Origin: Paenibacillus flagellatus
Lineage (GTDB): Bacteria; Bacillota; Bacilli; Paenibacillales; NBRC-103111
Direction of reading: 5' to 3'
Length of the DNA: 64,000 bases
Assembly: GCF_003217775.1 (NCBI RefSeq)
Contig: NZ_QJVJ01000003.1
Location: 558,001 to 622,000, forward strand
Made by a program: the position numbers and the translations under genes. Shown piece after piece: positions 16,684-26,761 of the stretch; within the stretch, counting starts at the first letter, position 1; the number at the start of each line of letters is the position of its first letter. The notes beneath the pieces are model-generated. The model was not told where the DNA came from, searched no databases, and saw only the letters and a program-made list of their open reading frames with translations.

Positions 16684-18360
16684 TCATTCGTCGCGGCGCT
16701 CCTCCCTCAGCTCCCGCCGGATTACTTTGCCGATCATCGATTTCGGCAGCGTGTCCCGGAATTCGTACAGCCGGGGCACCTTGTAGGCGGCGAGCTTTTC
16801 GCGGCAGAAGGCGTCCAGCTCCGCTTCGGTTACGGAGGAACCGGGCTCGCGCACGACAAACGCTTTCACCGTTTCGCCTCGGTATTCGTCGGGGACGCCG
16901 ACGACGGCCGCCTCGCGGACGGCGGGATGCTCGAACAGCACCTCCTCGACTTCGCGCGGAAATACGTTGAAGCCGCCGGCGATGATCATATCTTTTTTCC
17001 GGTCGACGATATAATAAAAGCCTTCCTCGTCCATATACGCCATGTCGCCCGTCTTCAGCCAGCCGTCGGCCAGCGCCCGCTCCGTCTCCTCCGGCTTGTT
17101 CCAGTATCCTTTCATGACTTGAGGGCCTCGGATGAGCAGCTCCCCGATCTCGCCCGGGGAAAGCGCTTGACCGGTATCGGGATCGACGATGCGGCAGTCC
17201 GTGTCGGGCCACGGGAGCCCGATGCTGCCGGTTTTGCGCTTCTCCCAGATCGGGTTGGCGTGCGTGACGGGCGAGCATTCCGACAAGCCGTACCCTTCGA
17301 CGAGCCGTCCGCCCGTCAGCGATTCGAACTTTTGCTGCACGTCCAGCGGCAGCGGCGCGGAACCGCTTATGCAGCAGCGAATCGAGGTCAGCCGGTATTT
17401 GACGGCCGCTAAAGGATGATGGTTGATCGCGATATACATCGTCGGCGCGCCGGGGAATATCGTCGGACGATACCGGTGAATGGTGCGCAGCAGCTCGTTG
17501 ATTTCGAACCGCGGCACGAGCACGAGGTTGGCGCCGAAGGACAGGCCGAAGTTCATGCATACCGTCATTCCGTAAACGTGAAAGAGCGGAACGGCGGTCA
17601 GCACGATCTCTTTCCCTTCCTCCGACCGGTACAGCCATGCGGCGCATTGGCGGACGTTCGCCGTCAAGTTCGCGTGCGTCAGCATGACGCCCTTCGGAAT
17701 GCCGGTCGTGCCGCCCGTATACTGAAGGACGGCGATTTCCTCGGCCGGGTCGAACGAATGCCGCGGAGGGGGCTCCGGACTGGCCGCACGGAGCAGACGA
17801 TGCATGACGAACAGCTGCTCCTTCTCCGGATCGTAGGCGGGCGGCTGTCCTTTCCGTTTTTGGACGAGCGGGTACAGCCAGCTTTTGACGGCGGGCAGCT
17901 CGTCACGGATGCCGGTGACGACGATCCGCTTCAGCCCGGCCTTCTCGCGGATGTTCCTCACTCTCGCGTAGAGCAGATCGAGACAGACGAGCGTATCGGC
18001 GCGCGAATCGGTCACATGCCGCAGCAGCTCCCGTTCGACGTGAATCGGGTTCAGCTGCACGACGACGGCGCCCGCGAACAGCGTCCCGTAGTAGGCGACG
18101 ACGTATTGCGGCACGTTCGGCAGCAGAAGCGCGACCCGGTCTCCCCGGCGGACGCCGAGCCGGATCAAGGCGTTCGCGAACCGGTACGAGTCGAGAAGCA
18201 GCTTGCGGTAGGTCGTTTTTTTGCCGAAAAACGTCAGCGCGGTCCGATTCGGAAACTTCTCGGCCGATTCGGTCAAGAGCGAGGTAAGAGGAACGGACGG
18301 ATAGTCGAGCGCAGGCGGCACTTCTTGCGGATAAACGGCATGCCAAGGTCGCCGGTCCAT
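16684..18360 (-). CDS. fadD: Long-chain fatty acid-CoA ligase
   Basis: A 558-residue ANL-superfamily enzyme that activates fatty acids to acyl-CoA with ATP. The AMP-binding P-loop is LQYTGGTTGIPKGVMLTH (about residues 210-227). Further core motifs are VEGYGLSECSPVTHANP (A5), GWLKTGDMAYMDEEG and DRKKDMIIAGGFNVFPREVE (A7-A8). The catalytic lysine is in LPKSMIGKVIRREL at the C-terminus. It would supply beta-oxidation, with ETF (1-1.6 kb) taking the electrons. It is divergent from the SpoOB-type kinase across a 276-base regulatory gap. A substrate shorter than long-chain acyl groups cannot be excluded. Confidence 0.93.
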   Translation of the reverse strand: MDRRPWHAVYPQEVPPALDYPSVPLTSLLTESAEKFPNRTALTFFGKKTTYRKLLLDSYRFANALIRLGVRRGDRVALLLPNVPQYVVAYYGTLFAGAVVVQLNPIHVERELLRHVTDSRADTLVCLDLLYARVRNIREKAGLKRIVVTGIRDELPAVKSWLYPLVQKRKGQPPAYDPEKEQLFVMHRLLRAASPEPPPRHSFDPAEEIAVLQYTGGTTGIPKGVMLTHANLTANVRQCAAWLYRSEEGKEIVLTAVPLFHVYGMTVCMNFGLSFGANLVLVPRFEINELLRTIHRYRPTIFPGAPTMYIAINHHPLAAVKYRLTSIRCCISGSAPLPLDVQQKFESLTGGRLVEGYGLSECSPVTHANPIWEKRKTGSIGLPWPDTDCRIVDPDTGQALSPGEIGELLIRGPQVMKGYWNKPEETERALADGWLKTGDMAYMDEEGFYYIVDRKKDMIIAGGFNVFPREVEEVLFEHPAVREAAVVGVPDEYRGETVKAFVVREPGSSVTEAELDAFCREKLAAYKVPRLYEFRDTLPKSMIGKVIRRELREERRDE

Positions 18361-18480
18361 GCATCATCCACCTTCCTGAGCGCGTCGCTTGCGCGACGCT
18401 GCGGTTTCTACATGATATGGGCCGACGCCTGTTCAACATGACCGGAAGTCGATAACGCATATGAACCGACAAATCCCGAC

Positions 18481-18550
18481 TATTTTCGTCGAAAATATAT
18501 CGAAATAAGTCGAAAAAACGGTAACAATATTGTAACTTTTCGGCTATAAT
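18481..18550. promoter_or_regulatory. Regulatory region of the orphan kinase: palindrome, phased 0A-like boxes, -10
   Basis: A perfect 17-base palindrome TATTTTCGTCGAAAATA spans 18481-18497. TCGAAA recurs at 18489, 18500 and 18510, one helical turn apart. In context the copies read CGTCGAA, TATCGAA and AGTCGAA, close to the Spo0A box TGTCGAA. A near-palindrome GTAACAATATTGTAAC follows at 18521-18536, then TATAAT at 18545-18550 with no good -35. This suggests an activator-dependent promoter for the gene at 18634. Confidence 0.5.
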
Positions 18551-18633
18551 GGAAGTGCGCCGATCTTCGACGCGCACACAACTATTCCCGTTGCACCGGC
18601 AACCTGCTAGCTGCGAACGAACCCCGGGGTGAT

Positions 18634-20388
18634 TTGTTGCACCTGAAATCGCGTTTTTTCTATATCGTGATCGTATATGTCATCTTCGTGCTGTGCGTCA
18701 ACAACGTCATCTTTTACTTTTCGACGAAGCATACCGTCATCGGCAACGTCGAGGAGCAGTCGATGATGGCCGCCCGCAATTTGCGGATCGCCATCGACCG
18801 GTACAAGACGAGCGTCAACTACGTCGAGGACTTGGTCGGGCAGCAGCTGCGCACCGTCGCCATCGCGACGAGAGACCGGCTCGCTCCGAATGCGGACCAA
18901 GTGACGAACGCCGAGCTGGAACAAATCAGCCGGGAATTGGGCGTTTCGCATATTACGCTGCTGAAGCGTCAGGGCGACGACATCGTAGGGGTCCGTTCGT
19001 CCGATCCGAAGGAAATCGGGATGAGCACGAAAAAATGGGGGTATTGGTTCACCGCCTTCAAGCAGCTGCTCGCCGACCGCGAAGTGACGATTCCGCAAGG
19101 GCAAAAGCTGCCCAATTATTGGGCCGGGCCGATCGAGCACGCCGACACCGACCCGAACAAAATCGACAAATGGGGATACTTTTACGACGGGACGACGGAC
19201 TATATCATCAACCCGTACGTGGAGGACATCCAAATCAAGCATTACGATCAATTGGCCGGTCCCGACGTCATTCTGAACGCCATGATTCAGGACAATCCGA
19301 GCATTCTCGAAATGACCGGCTTCAACTATAATACGTTCGGCAAGCCGCTGAAAGTGTCCCGGTCGCAAAGCGGCCAACGCTTCGTGTCGCTGTACGACCG
19401 TCCCGTCCCGTTCGGCCAATACACGTACGCCGAAGGCGATAGGGACGCGGAAAGCGTCCGTTCGGCGATCGAACGGAACGAGACGATCGCCTACACGACC
19501 GTCGTCCAGGGAAGGAAGGTCGTCAAAAGCTTCATTCCCGTTCAGCCGAAATCGAACGATACGACGGCGGATTACCCGTACGTCATCGGCGTCGTCTTCG
19601 ATTACCACACCATCCGCGAAGTGCTGGACGAACAAATTCATTCGATGATCAACCGGATCGTCGTCATGACCGCGCTGAGCCTCGTCCTGCTGCTGATCGT
19701 CTTCCGGATGATCAAGCGGAACAAAGACGAAGCGGTCCGCGTCACGCAAGAGGCGTACATCGACGAAATGAACGACATGTTCACGACGATTCGCGGGCAG
19801 CGGCACGACTTCCTGAACCACGTGCAGACGATCCATACGATGCTGCAGCTGAAAAAGTACGACGATCTGAAGGAGTACACGGGCGAGCTGATCGGCGAAA
19901 TCCGGCAAATCAACGACATTATCCAGATCGGCCACCCGGCGATCGCCGCGATCGTCCAATCGAAGGTCGTCATCGCCATGGATAAAAAAATCGACTTCCG
20001 GCACGAGTTTTCCCCGTTCGGCAACTTGACCCTCGGCGTCAAATCGGTCGATATCGTCAAAATTATCGGGAACCTCGTCGACAACGCCTTCGACGAAACG
20101 GTCAAGCTGCCCGTCGCCGAACGGTGGGTCGAGCTGAAGGGCTGGTATACCGGGCGCACGCTGTTCATCACGGTGCGCAATCCCGGTCCCGTACTCGACG
20201 ACGAGGAGAAGCGCAAAATATTCGAGCCCGGCTACAGCACGAAAACGGCCGGCGATCATTCGGGCATCGGCCTCGCCGTCACGAAAGAGCGGGTCGGCTA
20301 CTACAAAGGAACGATTACGGTGGAAAGCGATGCGGAGCAAGGGACGACGTTCATCGTCAGCATCCCGCTGGAACGGTTCGGCAAGTAA
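18634..20388 (+). CDS. Membrane sensor histidine kinase, SpoOB-type (no linked regulator)
   Basis: A 584-residue sensor kinase. TM1 spans about residues 8-30, an extracellular Cache-like sensor about 35-335 and TM2 about 341-360. The phosphoacceptor helix RGQRHDFLNHVQTIH has His391 in the SpoOB/CitA-like R-H-D-x-x-N-H form. A GHKL ATPase domain follows, with N-box GNLVDNAFDE (479-488) and G2 HSGIGLAV. The start is TTG: GGGGTGAT lies 0-3 bases before two consecutive TTG codons (18634, 18637), and the second has better spacing. No response regulator is adjacent, so it may feed a remote regulator or the sporulation phosphorelay. Its promoter region carries Spo0A-box-like repeats. Confidence 0.9.
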   Translation: MLHLKSRFFYIVIVYVIFVLCVNNVIFYFSTKHTVIGNVEEQSMMAARNLRIAIDRYKTSVNYVEDLVGQQLRTVAIATRDRLAPNADQVTNAELEQISRELGVSHITLLKRQGDDIVGVRSSDPKEIGMSTKKWGYWFTAFKQLLADREVTIPQGQKLPNYWAGPIEHADTDPNKIDKWGYFYDGTTDYIINPYVEDIQIKHYDQLAGPDVILNAMIQDNPSILEMTGFNYNTFGKPLKVSRSQSGQRFVSLYDRPVPFGQYTYAEGDRDAESVRSAIERNETIAYTTVVQGRKVVKSFIPVQPKSNDTTADYPYVIGVVFDYHTIREVLDEQIHSMINRIVVMTALSLVLLLIVFRMIKRNKDEAVRVTQEAYIDEMNDMFTTIRGQRHDFLNHVQTIHTMLQLKKYDDLKEYTGELIGEIRQINDIIQIGHPAIAAIVQSKVVIAMDKKIDFRHEFSPFGNLTLGVKSVDIVKIIGNLVDNAFDETVKLPVAERWVELKGWYTGRTLFITVRNPGPVLDDEEKRKIFEPGYSTKTAGDHSGIGLAVTKERVGYYKGTITVESDAEQGTTFIVSIPLERFGK

Positions 20389-20413
20389 ACGAATCCCGCA
20401 CCGTGGCCGAAAA

Positions 20414-20450
20414 CGAAAGAAACGGACCCGCCTTGGGTCCGTTTCTTTCG
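20414..20450. terminator. Bidirectional terminator, 16-bp perfect stem
   Basis: CGAAAGAAACGGACCC (20414-20429), loop GCCTT and GGGTCCGTTTCTTTCG (20435-20450). It serves the kinase gene on the plus strand and the small-gene operon ending at 20492 on the minus strand. Confidence 0.9.
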
Positions 20451-20491
20451 TTTCATGGCCTGTTCGCTTCGCCGCTGCGGCGGGCGTCTCG

Positions 20492-20683
20492 TCAATCGGG
20501 TTTCGCGTCCCCGTCCCCTCCCGGTCGCGGCTCGCACCACAAGCCGCCGGGGTCTCCCGTGTCGTCGCCGCAACAGCCGTTCCATTGCCCGCAGTTGAAA
20601 CATTTCCACTTGGCGAACCACCATTTCATCTCGAAGCCGCATATCGGACACGGCGGAACGACGTTCGCCCTGCGCTCCTCCAT
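20492..20683 (-). CDS. Small zinc-ribbon protein (63 aa)
   Basis: A 63-residue protein with a clear four-cysteine zinc ribbon: PPCPICGFEM followed by KWKCFNCGQWNGCC, that is CxxC-x11-CxxC. The C-terminal tail is rich in Gly, Asp and Pro. The start follows GAGGGGAAAAG. Such ribbons usually bind nucleic acid or act as a structural module, but nothing here identifies a target. It is the last gene of a same-strand series (23435 down to 20492) with short gaps, ending at the strong terminator at 20414. Confidence 0.75.
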   Translation of the reverse strand: MEERRANVVPPCPICGFEMKWWFAKWKCFNCGQWNGCCGDDTGDPGGLWCEPRPGGDGDAKPD

Positions 20684-20712
20684 CTTTTCCCCTCTTCCCT
20701 TCCGAGCTTGAT

Positions 20713-21204
20713 CTAGCCGTCGTCCCGGTTCATCGTCCGGTCGATGCGCTCGAGCAGCTCCTTGACCGAGTCCGGATCGTGCCTTCCCCGTTTTTTCCAT
20801 TCCCCGAGCAAGCTCGCGATATCCCCGGCCAGCTTCTCGTTTTCCTCCGCCGCCCCTTCGATCGTCTCCGAAGGATCGAACCAGACGTACGTGCCGTCCG
20901 GTCCGTTGCGCAAATACGGACGCGTCCAATGATCCGGATACGCGTACGGCTGCTCGCCGAATAAAACCCCGAGCACGTCGTCGCTGCCGAGCGGCAGAAG
21001 GTGGTGGAACGATTCCTTCGTCCCGTCCGCCACGTTCAGGTGCAAGTAGGCGTAATGCAAATAATGCTCGCCCGTCGCCGTATCTTTGACGACCTCGTAC
21101 AGCTCCGTTCCGTCCGCGTCCTCGGACAGCTCTTTCACCGACTGCAGCCGTTCCTGGATCGTATCCTGCGGCACTTGCTTCATCGCCGACCACGATTCGT
21201 TCAT
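20713..21204 (-). CDS. Conserved hypothetical cytoplasmic protein (163 aa)
   Basis: I do not recognise this family. The product is 163 residues, acidic and soluble. It has a beta-rich first half (ELYEVVKDTATGEHYLHYAY, then LHLNVADGTKESFHHLLPLG), aromatic segments around YAYPDHWTRPYLRN, and a helical, charged C-terminus starting near TIEGAAEENEKLAGDIASLL. It has no signal peptide or membrane helix. AAGGGGGC lies upstream of the ATG. It sits between uridine kinase and the zinc-ribbon gene with gaps of 37 and 29 bases, so it is probably co-transcribed with both. Confidence 0.8.
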   Translation of the reverse strand: MNESWSAMKQVPQDTIQERLQSVKELSEDADGTELYEVVKDTATGEHYLHYAYLHLNVADGTKESFHHLLPLGSDDVLGVLFGEQPYAYPDHWTRPYLRNGPDGTYVWFDPSETIEGAAEENEKLAGDIASLLGEWKKRGRHDPDSVKELLERIDRTMNRDDG

Positions 21205-21241
21205 CGAAAGTTGCCCCCTTATATATCTAGCCGCGCCGGCT

Positions 21242-21856
21242 TCAGCCGTTCGTCAAATACGATTCGATCCGCGACGTCAACAGACGAATGGCGATTTCGT
21301 TTTGCCCGCCTTCCGGCACGATCAGATCGGCGTACCGTTTGGACGGCTCCACGAAGGCGTCGTGCATCGGCTTGACCGTGTTCAAATATTGCTGGAACAC
21401 CGAGTCGATCGTCCGTCCCCGCTCCTGAATATCCCGCGCGATACGCCTGAGCACGCGGACGTCCGCATCCGTGTCGACGAATACTTTGATATCCAGCTCT
21501 TGCCGGATCGCCGGATCGGCGAAGATGAGAATCCCTTCCAAGATGACGACCCGTCTCGGCGTCACCGTCACCGTCCGCTCGACGCGGCTGTGCGTAGAGA
21601 AATCGTAAACCGGCACTTCGACGGGATTTCCTTCTCTAAGCCGGCGCAAATGCGTCAGCAGCAGCTCTCCGTCCATCGCGTCCGGATGGTCGTAATTGAC
21701 GTTTTCCCGTTCCGCCATCGACAAGTGGCGATTGTCCGCATAATACGAATCCTGCGACAGCAGCGCGACCTGCTCTTCGCCGAGCGCCTCCACGAGCTTC
21801 TCCGCAACCGTCGTTTTGCCCGAACCGGTTCCGCCTGCGATTCCGATCATTAGCAT
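21242..21856 (-). CDS. udk: Uridine kinase
   Basis: A 204-residue P-loop kinase that phosphorylates uridine and cytidine in pyrimidine salvage. Walker A is GIAGGTGSGKTTVAEKL (residues 5-21). LSQDSYYAD carries the catalytic Asp, NYDHPDAMD and VPVYDFSTHSR are nucleoside-binding stretches of the Udk family, and RRIARDIQERGR is the lid. The length is typical for Udk. The ATG is preceded by GGGGGAAC. It lies 39 bases after kapB in the same direction, probably within one transcript. Confidence 0.96.
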   Translation of the reverse strand: MLMIGIAGGTGSGKTTVAEKLVEALGEEQVALLSQDSYYADNRHLSMAERENVNYDHPDAMDGELLLTHLRRLREGNPVEVPVYDFSTHSRVERTVTVTPRRVVILEGILIFADPAIRQELDIKVFVDTDADVRVLRRIARDIQERGRTIDSVFQQYLNTVKPMHDAFVEPSKRYADLIVPEGGQNEIAIRLLTSRIESYLTNG

Positions 21857-21895
21857 GAAAGTTCCCCCGATTCGACAAAAATGTACATCACTCGC

Positions 21896-22315
21896 TTATT
21901 GTATCGCACCCCAATAGTCTTTTTCCAGCACGCGCAGCGTTTCGAGCGAGCGGGCGGCCCAACGGGCGGCGTCGCGCCCGCCTCCGGCCTCCCCGCCCTC
22001 GGCCAGCTTGCTCATGGAGCGAACCATTTCCTCCCACGCGGCCCGTAGCGACTCCCCGTAGGACGGAACCTCCCCCTCATACGGCTCGACCGATGAGGAC
22101 GGCACCCACACTTTTTCGCGGTGTGCCGACGCTTTCCGCTCGTGGAACAGAGGGACATCCGCCTCATACGGATGGTGCAGGTCGCCCTGCAGCGGATGGC
22201 GGACGACCGCCGCGATTTCGACGAGCGTGCGCGGAGGCGCATGCTCCACCGTTTTCGCGATATATGCTCCGGATTTATATTCGACTTTGACGTACGAGGT
22301 CCGCGCGTCATTCAT
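21896..22315 (-). CDS. kapB: Kinase-associated protein B (KapB) family
   Basis: A 139-residue protein with the KapB core: YKSGAYIAKTVEHAPPRTLV, HPLQGDLHHPYEADVPLFHE and VEPYEGEVPSYGESLRAAWE, closing with SLETLRVLEKDYWG. In Bacillus subtilis KapB is needed for function of the sporulation sensor kinase KinB. There it is described as a lipoprotein; this copy begins MNDARTSYVKVEYK with no signal or lipobox, so it should be cytoplasmic. No kinB lies beside it; the gene overlaps the thioredoxin-like gene by 8 bases and precedes udk. Two sensor kinases at 18.6 and 56.9 kb are candidate partners only by proximity on the map. Confidence 0.85.
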   Translation of the reverse strand: MNDARTSYVKVEYKSGAYIAKTVEHAPPRTLVEIAAVVRHPLQGDLHHPYEADVPLFHERKASAHREKVWVPSSSVEPYEGEVPSYGESLRAAWEEMVRSMSKLAEGGEAGGGRDAARWAARSLETLRVLEKDYWGAIQ

Positions 22316-22649
22316 GATCGTTCATCCTTTCCTGGTGATGTTCGTATATCCGTTCAAGAAACGCGTACACGTTGCCGACCGACTCGAACGCGTACAGCTT
22401 GCGCTCCACCCTTCCGCCCCGGACATGGAGCAGGCACGGGACGCTCTCCACCCGCCAATGCATCGCCAGCTTCGGCAAAACGTTCACGTTGGCCGATTCG
22501 ACCGTCCATTCCGGCTTCGCCGCCCGGACGACCTCCAGCATCCGGGCCGCCACTTTACACGTCCCGCACAACGGGGTGTACAAAAAAACGGCGAACGCCT
22601 CGCCGGCGTCCGTCCGTTTGATCCATTCCGCTTCCGTCCGATCGGCCAT
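22308..22649 (-). CDS. Thioredoxin-family protein
   Basis: A 113-residue thioredoxin fold with the active site LYTPLCGTCKVAARML, a CGTC redox motif instead of the usual CGPC. The cis-proline is in RVESVPCLLHVRGG, where a Cys directly follows it. There is no signal peptide, so it acts in the cytoplasm, probably as a disulfide reductase for an unidentified partner. It overlaps kapB by 8 bases and follows an unknown 173-residue gene by 6 bases. Confidence 0.88.
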   Translation of the reverse strand: MADRTEAEWIKRTDAGEAFAVFLYTPLCGTCKVAARMLEVVRAAKPEWTVESANVNVLPKLAMHWRVESVPCLLHVRGGRVERKLYAFESVGNVYAFLERIYEHHQERMNDHE

Positions 22650-22655
22650 TTCCGC

Positions 22656-23177
22656 TCATTCCTCCGTGTTGTAAGGTTCCAGCAATCGAAGCGTGCGCAC
22701 CGTATGTTCGAGCAATTCGGCGATGTCGTCGATCTGGCCCTCGCCGATTTTGCGGTCGAACGCGACGACGATTTCGTTCCGGCAGCATGCCCCGTCCTCG
22801 CCGTATCGGTACGACAGCGTCTGGACGATCGAAGGGTTCGCGTCCCACACCTGCCGCATGATGTCGTCGATGTTGCGGCACGCCGCCTCGGGGTTGCGCA
22901 GCGTCAACGCGAAGACGATCTCGAGCTTGCAGCCGGGCAGCGCGTTGCGCCATTCCAGCTTCTCGCCGGCCAGATCGACGAGACCGGCGGAGAGACGCAC
23001 CTCGGCCGTGCACCGGCCGTCCTTCAACCGATACCGCACCGCATACGTTCTCGACATCGTCGCCAGATCGATCAAGTCGGAGCGATGGGTGACGACGATA
23101 TGCCCGTCCAGATCGAGGTCGTATACCGCCCCTTCGAACACGACTTTCAAATTTTCGTAAATCGTCGGGTCGAACAT
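22656..23177 (-). CDS. Conserved hypothetical protein (173 aa)
   Basis: I do not recognise a characterised family. The product begins MFDPTIYENLKVVFEGAVYD, has a beta-rich segment (DGHIVVTHRSDLIDLATMSR, RTYAVRYRLKDGRCTAEVRL), and several Cys residues (LPGCKLEI, EAACRNIDD, DGACCRNEIV). It is soluble, without signal or membrane segments. GGGAGGTAGCGC precedes the ATG. It is tightly packed between an 84-residue unknown (3-base gap) and a thioredoxin gene (6-base gap). The Cys content beside a thioredoxin is suggestive but unproven. Confidence 0.8.
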   Translation of the reverse strand: MFDPTIYENLKVVFEGAVYDLDLDGHIVVTHRSDLIDLATMSRTYAVRYRLKDGRCTAEVRLSAGLVDLAGEKLEWRNALPGCKLEIVFALTLRNPEAACRNIDDIMRQVWDANPSIVQTLSYRYGEDGACCRNEIVVAFDRKIGEGQIDDIAELLEHTVRTLRLLEPYNTEE

Positions 23178-23180
23178 GCG

Positions 23181-23435
23181 CTACCTCCCGTTTCCGTAAT
23201 CCGCATCGATCGGCTGCGGCGCGTCCTCCCCCTGCGTTACGTTGGAAGGCGATTTCGGGTGACGCCCGTTCCGTTTCGGCTTTTCGCGCTCTTCCGTTTC
23301 GGCGTCCGGCCCTTCGGCGCGGACGATCTCCATGCCGACGAACAGGTGCCGCAGCCGGAGCAGTTTGACGGCCGCTTCTTCTTTCGTCATCGGAGGGCCG
23401 TAAGGTTTGCCTTTATAGCTGACATAGTACGTCAT
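23181..23435 (-). CDS. Small hypothetical protein (84 aa)
   Basis: A small unknown protein whose ordered part is short: MTYYVSYKGKPYGPPMTKEE, then AAVKLLRLRHLFVGMEIVRA, followed by a charged, Pro/Lys-rich tail that looks disordered. An ATG four codons earlier (23447) has AAAGGG directly against it with no spacing, so I prefer the ATG at 23435, 12 bases away. It is the first gene of the series running to 20492. No function can be assigned. Confidence 0.65.
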   Translation of the reverse strand: MTYYVSYKGKPYGPPMTKEEAAVKLLRLRHLFVGMEIVRAEGPDAETEEREKPKRNGRHPKSPSNVTQGEDAPQPIDADYGNGR

Positions 23436-23480
23436 GTCGTTCGTCATCCCTTTGTGCGAAAAGTGGTCGAGGCGGAAGGA

Positions 23481-23518
23481 CGAAAAAAGCGGGAGAACCT
23501 GAGATGCCGTCCCCCGCT
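23481..23518 (-). terminator. Terminator of the ABC-F gene
   Basis: On the minus strand AGCGGG and CCCGCT pair around about 18 bases and are followed by TTTTTTC. It lies just past the ABC-F stop codon and before the series beginning at 23435. Confidence 0.7.
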
Positions 23519-23525
23519 GTCTTCA

Positions 23526-25178
<1,653 letters not shown>

Positions 25179-25308
25179 TTACTACTATAGCATATTTCGC
25201 CTTGCGCATCAAAGCCAATCCGGCATTTTGGAATTTGCGGCGATTGTTGTACACTAGGGGGGAACGAGATTGCGCCGTTCAGCACCTTACCGTAGGGGGA
25301 ACAGAGCC

Positions 25309-26739
25309 ATGACCGATGGGAACAAACAATTGATCACGGGCAAAAGCATCATTTTGCGGCTGGAAATCGATACGAACCGGATCCGGTTCAGCGATATCGT
25401 AGCCGCCATAGCCGACGAAGGCGGCGATCTCGTCGCGATCGACGTCATCCAGACGAAGCAGCAAATGTCGATCCGGGACTTGACCGTCAACGTCGCGGAC
25501 ACGCTCCATACGGGCAAAATCGTGGAGAAGATGAAGCAGCTCGAGGGCGTCGTTCTCGTCAACGTTTCGGATCGGACGTTCCTGCTCCATCTGGGCGGCA
25601 AAATCGAAACGAAGCTGAAGGTGCCGATCCAAAACCGCGACGATTTGTCCCGCGTCTATACGCCCGACGTAGCGCGCGTCTGCATGGCGATCCACGAGGA
25701 GCCGCGCAAGGCGTACACGCTGACGATCAAGCGCAATACGGTCGCCGTCATCTCCGACGGAAGCGCCGTCCTCGGCCTCGGCAACATCGGACCGAACGCC
25801 GCCATGCCGGTCATGGAGGGCAAGGCGATGCTGTTCAAGCAGCTGGCCGACGTCGACGCGTTTCCGATTTGTCTCGACACCCAGGATACGGAAGAAATCA
25901 TACGTACGATCAAGAACATCGCCCCCGCGTTCGGAGGCATTAATCTGGAAGATATTTCGTCGCCGCGCTGCTTCGAAATCGAAGAGCGGCTGAAGCAGGA
26001 GCTCGACATCCCCGTCTTCCACGACGATCAGCACGGCACCGCGGTCGTCCTGTACGCCGGCCTGATCAGCGCGCTGAAGCTGGTCGGCAAATCGATCGAC
26101 TCGGTCAAGGTCGTCGTCTGCGGCATCGGCGCCGCCGGCGTCGCCTGCAGCAAGATTTTGCTTGCCGCCGGCGTCAAGGAGCTGATCGGCGTGGACCGCG
26201 TCGGGGCGCTCGTCGCCGGACAAGCCTACGACAATCCGATCTGGTCGTGGTATGCGGAAAACACGAACCCGAATCGGGTGTCGGGCTCGCTTCGCGACGT
26301 GCTTGCCGGAGCCGACGTATTCATCGGCTTGTCGCGAGGCGGTCTGCTGAACCGCGACGACGTGAAGAGCATGGCGGCCGACCCGATCGTATTCGCGATG
26401 GCGAATCCGACGCCCGAGGTCAATCCGGAAGAAATCGAGGATATCGCCGCCGTCGTCGCGACCGGACGCTCGGACTTCCCGAACCAGATCAACAACGTGC
26501 TCTGCTTCCCCGGCATGTTCCGCGGCGCGCTCGACTGCCGGGCGAAAACGATCAACGAAGAGATGAAGCTCGCGGCCGCCGAGGCGATCGCCTCGGTCAT
26601 TTCCGACGACGAGCGAAACAAGCTGTACATCATTCCGAGCGTGTTCAACCAGGACGTCGCCAAGCTGATCCGCGACAACGTCATCAAGGCGGCGATCCGC
26701 ACCGGCGTGGCGCGGCGTATTCCTCGCGAATACCGGTAA
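25309..26739 (+). CDS. NAD-dependent malic enzyme with N-terminal ACT domain
   Basis: A 476-residue malate dehydrogenase (oxaloacetate-decarboxylating). The first about 75 residues form an ACT domain (LRLEIDTNRIRFSDIVAAIA), a usual allosteric module. The malic domain carries SRVYTPDVARVC, TVAVISDGSAVLGLGNIG and MEGKAMLFKQLADVDA; metal and substrate residues appear in INLEDISSPRCFEIEERL and PVFHDDQHGTAVV. The NAD-binding motif is VVVCGIGAAGVACSKIL. TAGGGGGA precedes the ATG. It converts malate to pyruvate and CO2 with NAD reduction. Nothing linked suggests its regulation. Confidence 0.95.
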   Translation: MTDGNKQLITGKSIILRLEIDTNRIRFSDIVAAIADEGGDLVAIDVIQTKQQMSIRDLTVNVADTLHTGKIVEKMKQLEGVVLVNVSDRTFLLHLGGKIETKLKVPIQNRDDLSRVYTPDVARVCMAIHEEPRKAYTLTIKRNTVAVISDGSAVLGLGNIGPNAAMPVMEGKAMLFKQLADVDAFPICLDTQDTEEIIRTIKNIAPAFGGINLEDISSPRCFEIEERLKQELDIPVFHDDQHGTAVVLYAGLISALKLVGKSIDSVKVVVCGIGAAGVACSKILLAAGVKELIGVDRVGALVAGQAYDNPIWSWYAENTNPNRVSGSLRDVLAGADVFIGLSRGGLLNRDDVKSMAADPIVFAMANPTPEVNPEEIEDIAAVVATGRSDFPNQINNVLCFPGMFRGALDCRAKTINEEMKLAAAEAIASVISDDERNKLYIIPSVFNQDVAKLIRDNVIKAAIRTGVARRIPREYR

Positions 26740-26761
26740 GGCGCGATCGGGGAAAGGCGGT

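Noticed and set aside
18607-20340. 577-codon minus-strand open frame
   Set aside because: Opposite the histidine kinase whose H, N and G boxes are intact; the antisense frame has only repetitive Val/Asp/Arg content.
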